64,000 nucleotides of DNA, taken from Erwinia sp050410775 (lineage in GTDB: Bacteria > Pseudomonadota > Gammaproteobacteria > Enterobacterales > Enterobacteriaceae). The position numbers were made by a program, and so were the translations under genes. Where the stretch lies: the NCBI RefSeq assembly GCF_050410775.1, contig NZ_CP191229.1; one strand, given 5' to 3'. Under the pieces are notes generated by a model, which did not search any database, was not told the DNA's origin, and saw only the letters and a list, made by a program, of their open reading frames with translations. The number at the start of each line of letters is the position of its first letter. Positions within the stretch are counted from its first letter, which is position 1. Positions 17,331-26,567 of this stretch are shown here, one piece after another.

Positions 17331-17993
17331 ATGATCACCGTTCATCACCTTAATAACTCCAGGTCGCAGCGCGTTATCTGGATGCTGGAAGAGCTTGAAA
17401 CGCCGTATCAGATCAAGCGCTACCAGCGCGAGGCGACCATGCTGGCGCCAGACTCGCTGAAAAAAGTCCATCCTCTCGGGAAATCCCCCATTATTACCGA
17501 TGAAAACCGGGTGATTGCCGAATCCGGAGCGATCCTTGAGTACCTTGAGGAGCGATATGACGCAGAAAAACGGCTGAAACTTTTTGATGAGGAAGAGCGC
17601 CTTCAGTCTCGCTACTGGCTGCACTATGCCGAAGGTTCGCTGATGCCGCTGCTGGTGATGAAGCTGATCTTCAGCCGGATGGGCAAACCGCCGGTCCCCT
17701 GGCTGCTCAGGCCGGTAGGCAGCGCTTTTGGCAAAGGCGTGCAAAAAGGCTATCTGGATAAACAGCTGGCGACCCACCGCGGCTATATCGAGCAGCATCT
17801 GGCCAGCCATGAATGGTTTGCCGGGTCGCGTTTCAGCATTGCCGACGTGCAAATGAGCTTTCCGCTACAGGCGCTGACCGCGCGCGGCGGGGCCGCCGGT
17901 TCGCCAGCAATTCAGGCCTGGCTCAGTAAGGTAGAGAGCCGGGCCGCCTGGCAGCGCGCGCTGGAGCAGGGCGGTGAGGTGAAGCTCGACTGA
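17331..17993 (+). CDS. Glutathione S-transferase family protein
   Basis: 220 residues with an N-terminal thioredoxin-like domain (ITVHHLNNSRSQRVIWMLEEL, then LGKSPIITDENRVIAESGAIL, the cis-Pro and ESGAI glutathione-binding parts) and an all-helical C-terminal domain with the N-capping motif FSIADVQMSF. Catalysis is probably by the Ser/Asn near residue 9-10. It would conjugate or reduce electrophiles in the cytoplasm. It lies 44 bp after soxR on the same strand, which suggests a link with oxidative stress, though SoxR box evidence for it is lacking. Not present at this place in E. coli K-12. Confidence 0.88.
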   Translation: MITVHHLNNSRSQRVIWMLEELETPYQIKRYQREATMLAPDSLKKVHPLGKSPIITDENRVIAESGAILEYLEERYDAEKRLKLFDEEERLQSRYWLHYAEGSLMPLLVMKLIFSRMGKPPVPWLLRPVGSAFGKGVQKGYLDKQLATHRGYIEQHLASHEWFAGSRFSIADVQMSFPLQALTARGGAAGSPAIQAWLSKVESRAAWQRALEQGGEVKLD

Positions 17994-18226
17994 ATTTTTT
18001 CCCTCCGGCGAACATTACGCGTTTCACGTTTCCGCCCGGAACGCGCACGTCATAAGAAAGTCCTGTCAGGGAGATCCTGAAAAGAGAGATAAAGTCTTTC
18101 CGACAGACGCTTTTAAGGGCGCCCGGAAAATTTTGGCAAATTTATGCATGAACAGGTGTTGATAATGCCCTGTTAAAGGCTGGATAATCGTTTGCTTTTA
18201 AAATAATGCAGCTTTCATGCGTGGTG

Positions 18227-18242
18227 TGGTAAACGTTTGCCT
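18227..18242. promoter_or_regulatory. Candidate PurR operator upstream of ghxP
   Basis: TGGTAAACGTTTGCCT shares the AAACGTTT core and C at position 14 with the PurR consensus. It is 137 bp before the purine transporter gene ghxP; the E. coli gene belongs to the PurR regulon by published genome-scale work. The surrounding gap 17994-18378 (385 bp) shows no other gene. Confidence 0.55.
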
Positions 18243-18378
18243 TTTTTCCGATCGTCGCCTCTTATCGGGGTTTTCACGATCCGTGAACATTGTTGCCGGG
18301 GATGTAAAACGTTGAACCAAGTCAGGCTTCCCGCACCCCGCATTAATAAATCAAAAAAAATCTCAGGGGATTTTCACT

Positions 18379-19728
18379 ATGTCGACTCCTTCTTCACAGG
18401 CCGGCGGCTCGTTAGACGCCTGGTTCAAAATCTCTGCGCGCGGCAGTTCAGTGCGCCGGGAAATTTTAGCTGGCCTGACTACCTTTCTTGCGATGGTCTA
18501 TTCGGTGATTGTGGTGCCGTCTATGCTGGGCAAAGCGGGCTTTCCTCCGACGGCCGTTTTCGTCTCCACCTGTCTGGTGGCGGGCTTCGGTTCGCTGATC
18601 ATGGGATTCTGGGCCAATCTGCCGATGGCGATTGGCTGCGCGATTTCCCTGACCGCCTTTACCGCCTTCAGCCTGGTACTGGGGCAGCAGATTAGCGTAC
18701 CGGTTGCGCTGGGTGCGGTTTTCCTGATGGGGATACTGTTTACCCTGATTTCGGCAACGGGGATTCGCTCATGGATCCTGCGCAACCTGCCGATGGGCGT
18801 GGCGCACGGGACCGGCGTCGGCATTGGCCTCTTTCTGCTGCTGATTGCGGCTGATGGCGTGGGTCTGGTGGTAAAAAACCCGGCGCCGGGTCTGCCGGTC
18901 GCGCTGGGTGACTTTGCTTCGTTTCCGGTGATCATGTCGCTGCTGGGCCTGGCGGCCATTTTTGGTCTGGAGAAGCGGCGCGTGCCGGGCGGCATTCTAC
19001 TGACGATTATCGTTATTTCCGTCATCGGGCTGATGGTCGATCCGGCGGTGAAGTATCAGGGGCTGTTTGCCATGCCGAGCCTGAGCGACGCCAGCGGCAA
19101 CTCCCTCTTTTTCAGCCTGGATATCCTGGGCGCGCTGAAGCCTGCGGTCCTGCCGAGCGTACTGGCGCTGGTGATGACCGCCGTTTTTGACGCCACGGGC
19201 ACCATCCGCGCCGTCGCCGGGCAGGCGAACCTGCTGGATAAAGATAATCAGATCATTAACGGTGGCCGGGCGCTGACGACCGACTCGGTAAGCAGCATCT
19301 TCTCCGGTCTGGTGGGCGCATCGCCCGCAGCGGTCTATATTGAATCCGCCGCAGGAACGGCGGCGGGCGGTAAAACCGGGCTGACGGCGATTGTGGTCGG
19401 CGTACTCTTTCTGCTGATCCTGTTTCTCTCTCCGCTCGCCTACCTTGTGCCGGGCTATGCCACGGCGCCGGCGCTGATGTACGTTGGCCTGCTGATGCTG
19501 AGCAACGTCTCGAAAATCGACTTCTCCGACTTCGTGGACGCGATGTCCGGCCTGCTGGCGGCAGTATTTATCGTCCTGACCTGTAATATCGTGACCGGCA
19601 TCATGCTTGGTTTCGGCGCGCTGGTCATTGGCCGTGTTTTCGCCGGCGAATGGCGCAAGCTAAACCTGGGAACGGTGATTATTGCCGTGGCCTTGATCGC
19701 CTTCTATGCGGGCGGCTGGGCCATCTGA
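18379..19728 (+). CDS. ghxP: Guanine/hypoxanthine permease (NCS2 family, AzgA-like)
   Basis: 449-residue inner-membrane proton-coupled purine transporter. The sequence follows E. coli GhxP (YjcD, 449 residues) almost without gaps: MSTPSSQAGGSLDAWFKIS at the start, IGCAISLTAFTAFSLVLGQ, VFDATGTIRAVAGQANLLD (substrate-site Asp/Thr block), AAVYIESAAGTAAGGKTGL and the end AFYAGGWAI. About 12-14 membrane segments are visible. ATG with AGGGGA upstream. A candidate PurR box lies upstream and a strong terminator follows. The E. coli sRNA gene sraL, which lies between soxR and this gene, could not be recognised here. Confidence 0.95.
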   Translation: MSTPSSQAGGSLDAWFKISARGSSVRREILAGLTTFLAMVYSVIVVPSMLGKAGFPPTAVFVSTCLVAGFGSLIMGFWANLPMAIGCAISLTAFTAFSLVLGQQISVPVALGAVFLMGILFTLISATGIRSWILRNLPMGVAHGTGVGIGLFLLLIAADGVGLVVKNPAPGLPVALGDFASFPVIMSLLGLAAIFGLEKRRVPGGILLTIIVISVIGLMVDPAVKYQGLFAMPSLSDASGNSLFFSLDILGALKPAVLPSVLALVMTAVFDATGTIRAVAGQANLLDKDNQIINGGRALTTDSVSSIFSGLVGASPAAVYIESAAGTAAGGKTGLTAIVVGVLFLLILFLSPLAYLVPGYATAPALMYVGLLMLSNVSKIDFSDFVDAMSGLLAAVFIVLTCNIVTGIMLGFGALVIGRVFAGEWRKLNLGTVIIAVALIAFYAGGWAI

Positions 19729-19733
19729 TTAGC

Positions 19734-19759
19734 GGGGCCGGGTTCCCGGCCCCTGTTTT
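19734..19759 (+). terminator. Terminator of ghxP
   Basis: GGGGCCGG, loop GTTC, CCGGCCCC, then TGTTTT. Six bases after the ghxP stop codon. Confidence 0.85.
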
Positions 19760-19880
19760 CTTCCTGTCTGCGCACTTCCTGTTTTCAAACCTTTTATGAA
19801 TTTGTTTTACTATCGGTGAAGACGGACTGATTACATTGGTCGCATCACTGGTAAACAACAGGAAGACGTATAAGGAAAAC

Positions 19881-21530
19881 ATGGAAATCTTTTTCACCAT
19901 TCTCATTCTCACGCTGGTAGTGTCGCTTTCCGGCGTCGCGGCCCGCATTATTCCCTTTCAGATCCCGCTGCCGCTGGTGCAGATTGCGATGGGCGCGCTG
20001 CTTGCCTGGCCGACATTTGGCCTGCATGTGGATTTCGATCCTGAGCTGTTCCTGGTGCTTTTTATCCCGCCGCTGCTGTTCGCCGACGGCTGGAAAACGC
20101 CCACCAGTGAGTTCCTGAATCACGGCAGGGAAATTATCGGGCTGGCGCTGGTGCTGGTGCTGATTACCGTGGTGGGTATCGGTTACCTGATCTACTGGCT
20201 GGTGCCGGGGATCCCGCTGCTGGCGGCCTTCGCGCTGGCGGCCGTGCTCTCCCCAACCGATGCCGTGGCGCTCTCTGGCATCGTGGGTGAAGGGCGCATC
20301 CCTAAAAAAATCATGGCGATCCTTCAGGGCGAGGCGTTAATGAACGATGCTTCCGGCCTGGTCTCGCTGAAGTTTGCCGTCGCGGTGGCGATGGGCACGA
20401 TGATATTTACCGTTTCCGGCGCAACCATTGAATTTCTGAAGGTGGCGATCGGCGGCCTGCTGGCCGGGATCGCCATCTGCTGGCTTTACGGGAAGTCGCT
20501 GCGCCTGCTCAGCCGCTGGAGCGGGGATGACCCAGCGACCCAGACCGTGCTGCTGCTGCTGCTGCCGTTTGCCACCTATCTGATCGCGGAACATCTTGGC
20601 GTTTCCGGCATTCTTGCCGCAGTAGCCGCCGGGATGACCATCACCCGCTCGGGCATTATCCGGCAGGCGCCGCTGGCGATGCGGCTGCGCGCCAATAGCG
20701 TCTGGCAGATGCTGGAATTTGTTTTTAACGGCATGGTGTTTCTGCTGCTGGGCCTGCAACTGCCCGCCATTCTGGAAACCTCCGTCACCCAGGTCGAAGT
20801 CGATCCGAATGTGGATCTCTGGATGCTGTTTCTCTCCGTGGTGCTGATTTATGCGGCGCTGATGGTGGTCCGCTTTGGCTGGCTCTGGACGATGCAGCTG
20901 ATCAGCCATCGCCTGCTGAAGAAAAAACCGATGGAGTTCAGCAACTACACGCTGCGTGAACTGCTTATCGCCTCTTTTGCCGGCGTGCGCGGTGCCATAA
21001 CCCTGGCCGGCGTGCTCTCCATTCCGCTCTATCTGAGCAACGGCGATGCGTTTCCGGCGCGCTATGAGCTGGTCTTTCTCGCCACGGGCGTGATCCTCTT
21101 CTCCCTGCTGGTCGGCGTGATTGTGCTGCCGATACTGCTGCGCGGGATGCCGGGCAAAGATAAAACCGCCCATCGGCACGAACTGCAAATGGCCCGGGCG
21201 GTAATGGCGGGCTCAGCCATTGAAAGCCTCTACAAAATGGAGGAGCGCCTGACGGCGGATGTGGAGGAGAATATTGATGTCGATCTGCTGAAAGAGGTCA
21301 GCTCCCGCGTCATCGGCAATTTGCGTCGCCGGGTAGACGGCAAAGAGGATCTGGATCGTTCCCTGGAGGCGGAGCGGCTTGAGCGGCGCTTTCGCGTAAC
21401 CGCGCTGCGCGCCGAGCGGGCAGAGCTTTATCACCTGCGCGCCACGCAGAAAATCAGCAACGAGACGATGCAGAAATTGCTGCACGATCTCGATCTGCTC
21501 GAGTCCCTGCTGAGTGAAAAGGAAGAGTAG
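19881..21530 (+). CDS. yjcE: Na+/H+ antiporter family protein YjcE (CPA1)
   Basis: 549 residues, the same length as E. coli YjcE, an inner-membrane cation/proton antiporter of the CPA1 family whose exact ions are not firmly established. The first ~400 residues form about 12 helices with the CPA1 marks FALAAVLSPTDAVALSGIV, LQGEALMNDASGLVSLKFAVA (ion-binding Asp), and ASFAGVRGAITLAGVLS. A soluble helical tail of ~150 residues follows (MEERLTADVEENID...LHDLDLLESLLSE). The start is ATG 19881 (MEIFFTILIL), in agreement with E. coli; the open frame extends 15 codons upstream. Confidence 0.94.
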   Translation: MEIFFTILILTLVVSLSGVAARIIPFQIPLPLVQIAMGALLAWPTFGLHVDFDPELFLVLFIPPLLFADGWKTPTSEFLNHGREIIGLALVLVLITVVGIGYLIYWLVPGIPLLAAFALAAVLSPTDAVALSGIVGEGRIPKKIMAILQGEALMNDASGLVSLKFAVAVAMGTMIFTVSGATIEFLKVAIGGLLAGIAICWLYGKSLRLLSRWSGDDPATQTVLLLLLPFATYLIAEHLGVSGILAAVAAGMTITRSGIIRQAPLAMRLRANSVWQMLEFVFNGMVFLLLGLQLPAILETSVTQVEVDPNVDLWMLFLSVVLIYAALMVVRFGWLWTMQLISHRLLKKKPMEFSNYTLRELLIASFAGVRGAITLAGVLSIPLYLSNGDAFPARYELVFLATGVILFSLLVGVIVLPILLRGMPGKDKTAHRHELQMARAVMAGSAIESLYKMEERLTADVEENIDVDLLKEVSSRVIGNLRRRVDGKEDLDRSLEAERLERRFRVTALRAERAELYHLRATQKISNETMQKLLHDLDLLESLLSEKEE

Positions 21531-21538
21531 AGGCGATC

Positions 21539-21568
21539 GTCCCGCAAGCCGCTAATCGCTTGCGGGAC
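21539..21568. terminator. Hairpin between convergent yjcE and LysR gene
   Basis: 11-bp stem GTCCCGCAAGC / GCTTGCGGGAC with an 8-base loop, in the 41-bp space between the two stop codons. No T-run, so a bidirectional but non-canonical terminator. Confidence 0.6.
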
Positions 21569-21571
21569 GGC

Positions 21572-22474
21572 TCAGAGCGACAGTCGGGGCGCTTCGCCCG
21601 GCCAGAACTCGCGGCAGCAGGCGATCCAGGCCTGCGCCCCTTTTGACAGATAGCTGCCGTCACGCCAGATCAGCCCCAGCTCCCAGACCAGATCCGACTC
21701 CAGCGGCAGCCACAGCAGATGGCGCTTATCGAGCCGCTGACAGATCGGCTCCGGGAGGATGGCGACGCCCATACCGGCCTGCACCATCGCCGCCAGAAAA
21801 TCCCACTGCCCGCTGCGCACCGCTATCTGTGGGGAAAATCCGCTCGCCTGAAAAGCCCGCATCAGCTGGCGGTTCAGGGAGAACTCCTCGTTGTAGATAA
21901 GAATAGGGTGGCCCGCCAGTTCGGCGACGGGAATATGGGTGCGGCGCAGCCATTCCTCTGTACGCGGCACCAGCACGCAGAGCGGATGACTCATCAGCGG
22001 CAGGGCGTTGAGCGGAAGCTCCTCCGCGACCGGCAGGGCGGTCAGCGCAATATCCAGGGTGCCGGAAAGCACAGCCTGCTGCACGGTCAGGCCGCCAAAT
22101 TCGGCAATATTCAGCACAACGCCGGGATAACGCTGGCGGAACGCCGAAATCGCCCCGGCAATCTGCATCCCCACCATCGGCGGAATGCCGAGCCGCAGCT
22201 CTCCGGTTTTCAGATCGTTAATATCCCTGATCTCCGCCTCCAGCTGCTTAAATTCCTGCAAGATGGTGACGCCGCGCTGAAAGACCGCCTGGCCAGTATC
22301 AGTAAGATGCAGCTTACGTCCTTCGCGGAGCAGCAGCGTACAGCCCAGCTCTTCCTCCAGCTGGCGCAGCATTTTACTGATAGTGGGCTGAGTCACGAAG
22401 AGCTGCTCAGCCGCCCGGGTGAAGCTTTGCTGACGCACCACTTCCACAAAATAGCGTAGGGCTCTGACGTCCAT
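21572..22474 (-). CDS. LysR-family regulator, CidR-like
   Basis: 300-residue LysR regulator: helix-turn-helix SFTRAAEQLFVTQPTISKMLRQLEEELG at residues about 18-45 and a periplasmic-binding-like effector domain from about 90 (GELRLGIPPMVGMQIAG...). The start is ATG 22474, with AGGA 6 nt upstream; the frame extends 27 codons further without a ribosome site. It diverges from the cidA/cidB pair with 102 bp between the starts, the usual arrangement of CidR, which in Gram-positives responds to acetate or pyruvate overflow. Its closeness to the acetate genes actP-acs fits such a role. Effector inferred, not seen. Confidence 0.85.
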   Translation of the reverse strand: MDVRALRYFVEVVRQQSFTRAAEQLFVTQPTISKMLRQLEEELGCTLLLREGRKLHLTDTGQAVFQRGVTILQEFKQLEAEIRDINDLKTGELRLGIPPMVGMQIAGAISAFRQRYPGVVLNIAEFGGLTVQQAVLSGTLDIALTALPVAEELPLNALPLMSHPLCVLVPRTEEWLRRTHIPVAELAGHPILIYNEEFSLNRQLMRAFQASGFSPQIAVRSGQWDFLAAMVQAGMGVAILPEPICQRLDKRHLLWLPLESDLVWELGLIWRDGSYLSKGAQAWIACCREFWPGEAPRLSL

Positions 22475-22576
22475 AAACATTCCTGAAAGGCATAGTGTGA
22501 ATAATATTAAGTCATTTTTTTCACCCTTTGTAACCGCTTTATACTGGCTGCACACGACAAATCAGGAGAAATCATC

Positions 22577-23005
22577 ATGGCGTTGGCAATGCGCCCCGTG
22601 CAGCGCGGGTGGGTGCAGCGTGTTGAGGTTCCGCTACAGGTCACGTTTTATATCGGATTTTTTTTAATGGCGCAGTGGCTGGTGGATCGGCTGCATCTGC
22701 CGCTCCCGGCCAACATTGTCGGTATGCTGCTGCTGCTGGCGATGATTATGCTGCGTCTTCTGCCCCTTAAATGGGTAAGGGCGGGGGCGCGCTGGCTGCT
22801 GGCGGAGATGCTGCTCTTTTTTGTGCCCGCCGTGGTGGCGGTCGTGAACTATATGCCGCTGCTGCGGGTTGAAGGCTGGCGGATTATGCTGGTGATCGGC
22901 ATCAGCACTCTGCTGGTACTGGCGACGACCGCGCTGGTGGTGGATCAGGTTTACCGTCTCGAAATCTGGCTGGCCCGGCGCCGGCAGGCGCAGCGCGATG
23001 AGTGA
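22577..23005 (+). CDS. CidA/LrgA family membrane protein
   Basis: 142-residue holin-like protein with four hydrophobic segments (about residues 22-40, 45-62, 72-92, 98-122) and the family block LPANIVGMLLLLAMI. CidA/LrgA proteins are linked to murein hydrolase control and, in recent work, to pyruvate uptake. ATG with AGGAG 8 nt upstream. The last 8 bases overlap the next gene (cidB type), so translation is coupled. E. coli has the paralog YohJ. Confidence 0.88.
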   Translation: MALAMRPVQRGWVQRVEVPLQVTFYIGFFLMAQWLVDRLHLPLPANIVGMLLLLAMIMLRLLPLKWVRAGARWLLAEMLLFFVPAVVAVVNYMPLLRVEGWRIMLVIGISTLLVLATTALVVDQVYRLEIWLARRRQAQRDE

Positions 23006-23696
23006 TTTCACCGTCAGTATCCTCTGCCTGCTTGCCACGTTGTGCATCTATTTTTGCAATAAGCGCCTCTATCGCCGCTGGCATAAGCTGCTGCTGATGC
23101 CGCTGATCATGACGCCGTTGGTGCTGGTGGCGCTGCTGCTGCTCGCCCATATCTCCTGGCAAAACTATATTGGCGAAAGCCACTGGCTGCTGTGGCTGCT
23201 TGGCCCGGCGACGCTCGCCTTTGCCGTTCCCGTCTGTGAGAACATGGCGATTATCCGTCGCCACTGGCTGTCGCTGACGGCAGGCGTGATGACCGCCACG
23301 CTGGTCGCCGTGAGCAGCTCGGTGTGGCTGGCAAGGCTGCTGGCGCTGCCGGAAGCGATCCAGCGTAGCCTTGCCGTCCGCTCCATTACCACGCCCTTCG
23401 CGCTGGCGGCGGCAAAACAGCTCGGCGGCCAGCCCGACCTGGTGGCGCTGTTTGTGGTGATCACCGGCGTATTCGGTATGGCGGCAGGCGATCTGCTGTT
23501 TATCCGGCTGGCGATAAAGCAGGGTATCGCGAAAGGGGCTGGCTTTGGCGCTGCGTCTCACGGGGCGGGCACCGCCCGCGCCTATGAGACCGGTCAGGAG
23601 GAGGGCGTGGTGGCAAGCCTGGTAATGATGCTTTCCGGCGTGGTGACGGTCATCATCGCACCGGTCATTGGTCGTCTGATGTGGACGGCAGTTTAG
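22998..23696 (+). CDS. CidB/LrgB family membrane protein
   Basis: 232-residue partner of the CidA-type protein, similar to E. coli YohK. About 6-7 membrane segments; family marks are GPATLAFAVPVCEN, SITTPFALAAAKQLGG and GAASHGAGTARAYE, the last being the highly conserved C-terminal block. It overlaps the upstream gene by 8 bp (ATGAGTGA), so the two proteins are made together and probably form one complex for overflow-metabolite transport or cell-lysis control. Regulated presumably by the divergent LysR protein. Confidence 0.9.
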   Translation: MSDFTVSILCLLATLCIYFCNKRLYRRWHKLLLMPLIMTPLVLVALLLLAHISWQNYIGESHWLLWLLGPATLAFAVPVCENMAIIRRHWLSLTAGVMTATLVAVSSSVWLARLLALPEAIQRSLAVRSITTPFALAAAKQLGGQPDLVALFVVITGVFGMAAGDLLFIRLAIKQGIAKGAGFGAASHGAGTARAYETGQEEGVVASLVMMLSGVVTVIIAPVIGRLMWTAV

Positions 23697-23839
23697 GAGA
23701 CATATCCTGTTACAGGAGATTTGTAATGTTAACTAAATGGACCGTCGATTATCCGTTTTCTCATGTTATTCAGCCAGCAGTTAGTTTACTCTGCGAAGCC
23801 GCCGGAAAATGGCGTGAGTAAATTTATCAGGAGAATAAT

Positions 23840-24385
23840 ATGAAAGCAGTGGCAACTACCGCAGGCGCACTGGCGCTTCTGGCGCTGGCAGGATCGGCGC
23901 AGGCTATCGAAGGCGGCGTCGACGTCGGTGAAGATTACACAAACGTTCGCGTCGGTCTGGGCACCACCACGCCCGGCCTCGCGCTGTCAGGTAACTGGCT
24001 GCGTAGCGATCATGATGGCAGCGTGGGAAGCGTGGGCCTCGGTTATAACGTGGCCATTGGCGACATTTTCCTTTCGCCACAGGTCAAAGTGATGTCCACC
24101 AGCCCGAAAGACACTAAAGATGGTTATGCCGTCGCGGTCGGTGGCGGCGTGAACTTCCCGGTAACCAAAATGTTTAACGTCTTTGGTGAGTACTACTACT
24201 CTCCGGATTCGTTCTCCAGCCATATTGATAACTACCAGGAAGCGTCAGGCGGCATCAGCTTCCAGCCAATCTCTCTGGTAGACGTGCGCGTGGGCTACAA
24301 ATATATGACCATGAACGGCAAAGACGGTCGCAAAGATAACGTGATCGCCGATGGCCCTTACGTGGGTGCCGCGCTGCACTTTTAA
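23840..24385 (+). CDS. YfaZ family outer membrane protein (copy 1)
   Basis: 181 residues with a signal peptide (MKAVATTAGALALLALAGSAQA, cleavage after AQA at residue 22) and a small beta-barrel rich in alternating aromatic and polar residues, ending in F as outer-membrane barrels do (GPYVGAALHF). This is the YfaZ family; its role is unknown. RBS AGGAG precedes the ATG by 8 nt. A second YfaZ-type gene lies at 52979-53545, and the two share the pattern GYxYxxMxGK...EGPYVG near the C terminus. It stands 143 bp after the cidB-type gene. Confidence 0.82.
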   Translation: MKAVATTAGALALLALAGSAQAIEGGVDVGEDYTNVRVGLGTTTPGLALSGNWLRSDHDGSVGSVGLGYNVAIGDIFLSPQVKVMSTSPKDTKDGYAVAVGGGVNFPVTKMFNVFGEYYYSPDSFSSHIDNYQEASGGISFQPISLVDVRVGYKYMTMNGKDGRKDNVIADGPYVGAALHF

Positions 24386-24393
24386 TGTAAAAA

Positions 24394-24415
24394 GGGCGAA
24401 TCTCCCGATTCGCCC
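24394..24415 (+). terminator. Hairpin after yfaZ copy 1
   Basis: GGGCGAATC, loop TCCC, GATTCGCCC, 8 bp after the stop codon. No T-run follows. An imperfect copy of the same hairpin stands at 24570-24589 near the convergent actP end. Confidence 0.65.
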
Positions 24416-24494
24416 GAGGTTATTGATAAAGTGCCGGCTCCGTGAACAGGGCCTGCTCGTAAAGACGCAAAAAGCATCGTCCCTGACAGCTCGG

Positions 24495-24516
24495 CCCGCG
24501 CCGTCCATGGCGCGGG
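24495..24516. terminator. GC-rich hairpin in the yfaZ-actP intergenic space
   Basis: CCCGCGCC, loop GTCCAT, GGCGCGGG. It lies 85 bp beyond the actP stop (minus strand) and may form part of that operon's end. Rest of the 215-bp gap holds the repeated hairpin at 24570. Confidence 0.45.
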
Positions 24517-24600
24517 ACGCTTTACTCCCAGTCCCTATTCCCCGGGCTTTACCTTTGTCAGCAGTCTGAGGCGAATCTCCCGATCCGCCCCCTTCACTGA

Positions 24601-26259
24601 CTAGTGCGCTTTCCCGCTGTCGATACCGACTCCCGTCTGGGAGCGGACGAACTGCGCCTGAAAACGCTGGCGTTCCTGAGCGCCTGCCGCCGAGTTATCG
24701 GTGATGGAGAAGAACCACGTGCAGGTAAACGCAACCACCATTGAGAACAGGGCCGGATACTCATAAGGGAATATCGCTTCAGCGTGGCCCAGCACCTGCA
24801 CCCACACCGTTGGGCCAAGGATCATCAGCAGTACCGCTGTCCCCAGCCCCAGCCAGCCTCCCACCATCGCACCCCGTGTGGTCAGCTTCGACCAGTACAT
24901 CGAGAGCAGAATGATCGGGAAGTTACAGCTCGCGGCAATCGAAAACGCCAGGCCAACCATGAAGGCGATATTCTGTTTCTCAAACAGGATACCGAGCGCA
25001 ATAGCCACAATGCCCAGCACCAGCACGGTAATTTTCGACACGCGCAGCTCCTGCTGCTCGGTCGCCTGACCTTTGCGGAAGACGCTGGCGTAAAGATCGT
25101 GGGAAACCGCAGAAGCACCAGCCAGTGTCAGTCCGGCAACCACCGCCAGAATAGTGGCGAAGGCGACCGCAGAGATAAAGCCCAGGAACAGACTGCCGCC
25201 GACGGCATCGGCCAGGTGAACGGCCGCCATATTATTACCGCCGATCAGCGCGCCTGCGGCATCTTTAAACGCCGGATTGGCGCCGACCAGCAGGATGGCG
25301 CCGAAGCCGATGATAAAGGTCAGGAAGTAGAAGTAGCCCATAAAGCCGGTAGCGTAAAATACGCTCTTACGCGCCTCACGGGCGTCGCTGACCGTAAAGA
25401 AACGCATCAGGATATGCGGCAGCCCGGCCGTACCAAACATCAGCCCCAGCCCGAGCGACAGCGCCGAAATGGGATCGTTAACCAGCCCGCCGGGGCTCAT
25501 AATCGCGATGCCCTTCGGGTGAACCGCCATCGCCTGAGTAAAGAGATTGTTGAAGCTGAAGCCGACGGTTTTCATCACCATAATGGCCATAAAGCTGGCG
25601 CCGAACAGCAGCAGCACCGCTTTAATAATCTGTACCCAGGTGGTGGCCAGCATGCCGCCAAACAGCACATAGAGCACCATCAGTATGCCGACCAGCACCA
25701 CAGCCACATGGTAGTCCAGGCCGAACAGTAACTGGATCAGCTTGCCGGCGCCGACCATCTGCGCGATCAGATAGAGCGCCACCACCACCAGCGAGCCGCA
25801 GGCGGAAAGCGTACGAATGGGCATCTGCTTCAGGCGATAAGACGCCACGTCGGCAAAGGTATAGCGGCCAAGGTTGCGCAGGCGTTCGGCGATCAGAAAG
25901 AGAATAATCGGCCAGCCAACCAGGAAGCCCAGTGAATAGATCAGCCCGTCGTAGCCGGAGGTGTAAACCAGCGCGGAGATCCCCAGAAAGGAGGCGGCGG
26001 ACATAAAATCGCCGGCCATCGCCAGACCGTTCTGAAAGCCGGTAATATTCCCTCCGGCGGTATAATAATCGCTGCGCGAGCGGGTGCGTTTGGAGGCCCA
26101 GTAGGTAATGCCCAGGGTGGCGGCCACAAAGATGATAAACATCACGATGGCTTCATAGTTTGTTGGCTGCCGTTCTACCGCTCCCGTGATGGCATCCGCC
26201 GCCAGCGTTGAGAAGGGAAGCAGCGCCAGAAGCGCAGGCAGTGTGTGGCGTAGTTTCAT
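24601..26259 (-). CDS. actP: Acetate/glycolate:cation symporter ActP
   Basis: 552-residue sodium/solute symporter (SSS family) that takes up acetate and other short carboxylates. A leader-like N terminus (MKLRHTLPALLALLPFSTLAADA) precedes 13 membrane segments; SDYYTAGGNITGFQNGLAMAGDFMSAASFLG is the characteristic early block, and LVGANPAFKDAAGALIGGNNMAAVHLADAVGG the central loop. E. coli ActP has 549 residues. Its ATG overlaps the yjcH stop by 4 bp, in the operon acs-yjcH-actP as in E. coli, coupling uptake with activation of acetate. Confidence 0.96.
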   Translation of the reverse strand: MKLRHTLPALLALLPFSTLAADAITGAVERQPTNYEAIVMFIIFVAATLGITYWASKRTRSRSDYYTAGGNITGFQNGLAMAGDFMSAASFLGISALVYTSGYDGLIYSLGFLVGWPIILFLIAERLRNLGRYTFADVASYRLKQMPIRTLSACGSLVVVALYLIAQMVGAGKLIQLLFGLDYHVAVVLVGILMVLYVLFGGMLATTWVQIIKAVLLLFGASFMAIMVMKTVGFSFNNLFTQAMAVHPKGIAIMSPGGLVNDPISALSLGLGLMFGTAGLPHILMRFFTVSDAREARKSVFYATGFMGYFYFLTFIIGFGAILLVGANPAFKDAAGALIGGNNMAAVHLADAVGGSLFLGFISAVAFATILAVVAGLTLAGASAVSHDLYASVFRKGQATEQQELRVSKITVLVLGIVAIALGILFEKQNIAFMVGLAFSIAASCNFPIILLSMYWSKLTTRGAMVGGWLGLGTAVLLMILGPTVWVQVLGHAEAIFPYEYPALFSMVVAFTCTWFFSITDNSAAGAQERQRFQAQFVRSQTGVGIDSGKAH

Positions 26260-26567
26260 CCCTTCACCTCATTCAGCAGCTCGCGGGTCAGACGATCGAA
26301 TTCACCATTTGCCCGCCAGACATAAATACCGGTAAGCAGGAAAGAGATCACAATCAGGCCAACGCCGATGGGAATACCGCGCGTGACGTTGGTGTCCGCA
26401 TCAAGCGGCGTGCCCAGCCAGCCCGGGGCAAAAGCGATCAGCAGAATAAAACCGACGTAGAGAATTAACATAATCACGGAGAGTAGGGTGGCAAAAGCCT
26501 GGCGTTTTCTGACCAGCTCCTTAAAGCGTGCGCTCTTTTCTATCCGCTGATAAATAACATCGTTCAT
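26256..26567 (-). CDS. yjcH: YjcH inner-membrane protein of the acetate operon
   Basis: 103-residue DUF485 membrane protein with two helices (about residues 22-44 and 62-84), almost collinear with E. coli YjcH (104 residues; FAPGWLGTPL and GIYVWRANGEFDRL shared). It always accompanies ActP-type symporters and may assist them; no activity is proven. Start at ATG 26567 (MNDVIYQRIE), GGAG 8 nt upstream; the frame runs 16 codons further without support. It lies between acs and actP on the same strand. Confidence 0.93.
   Translation of the reverse strand: MNDVIYQRIEKSARFKELVRKRQAFATLLSVIMLILYVGFILLIAFAPGWLGTPLDADTNVTRGIPIGVGLIVISFLLTGIYVWRANGEFDRLTRELLNEVKG

Noticed and set aside
20337..21188. 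283-residue minus frame opposite yjcE
   Set aside because: Gln/His-rich shadow of a membrane protein gene.
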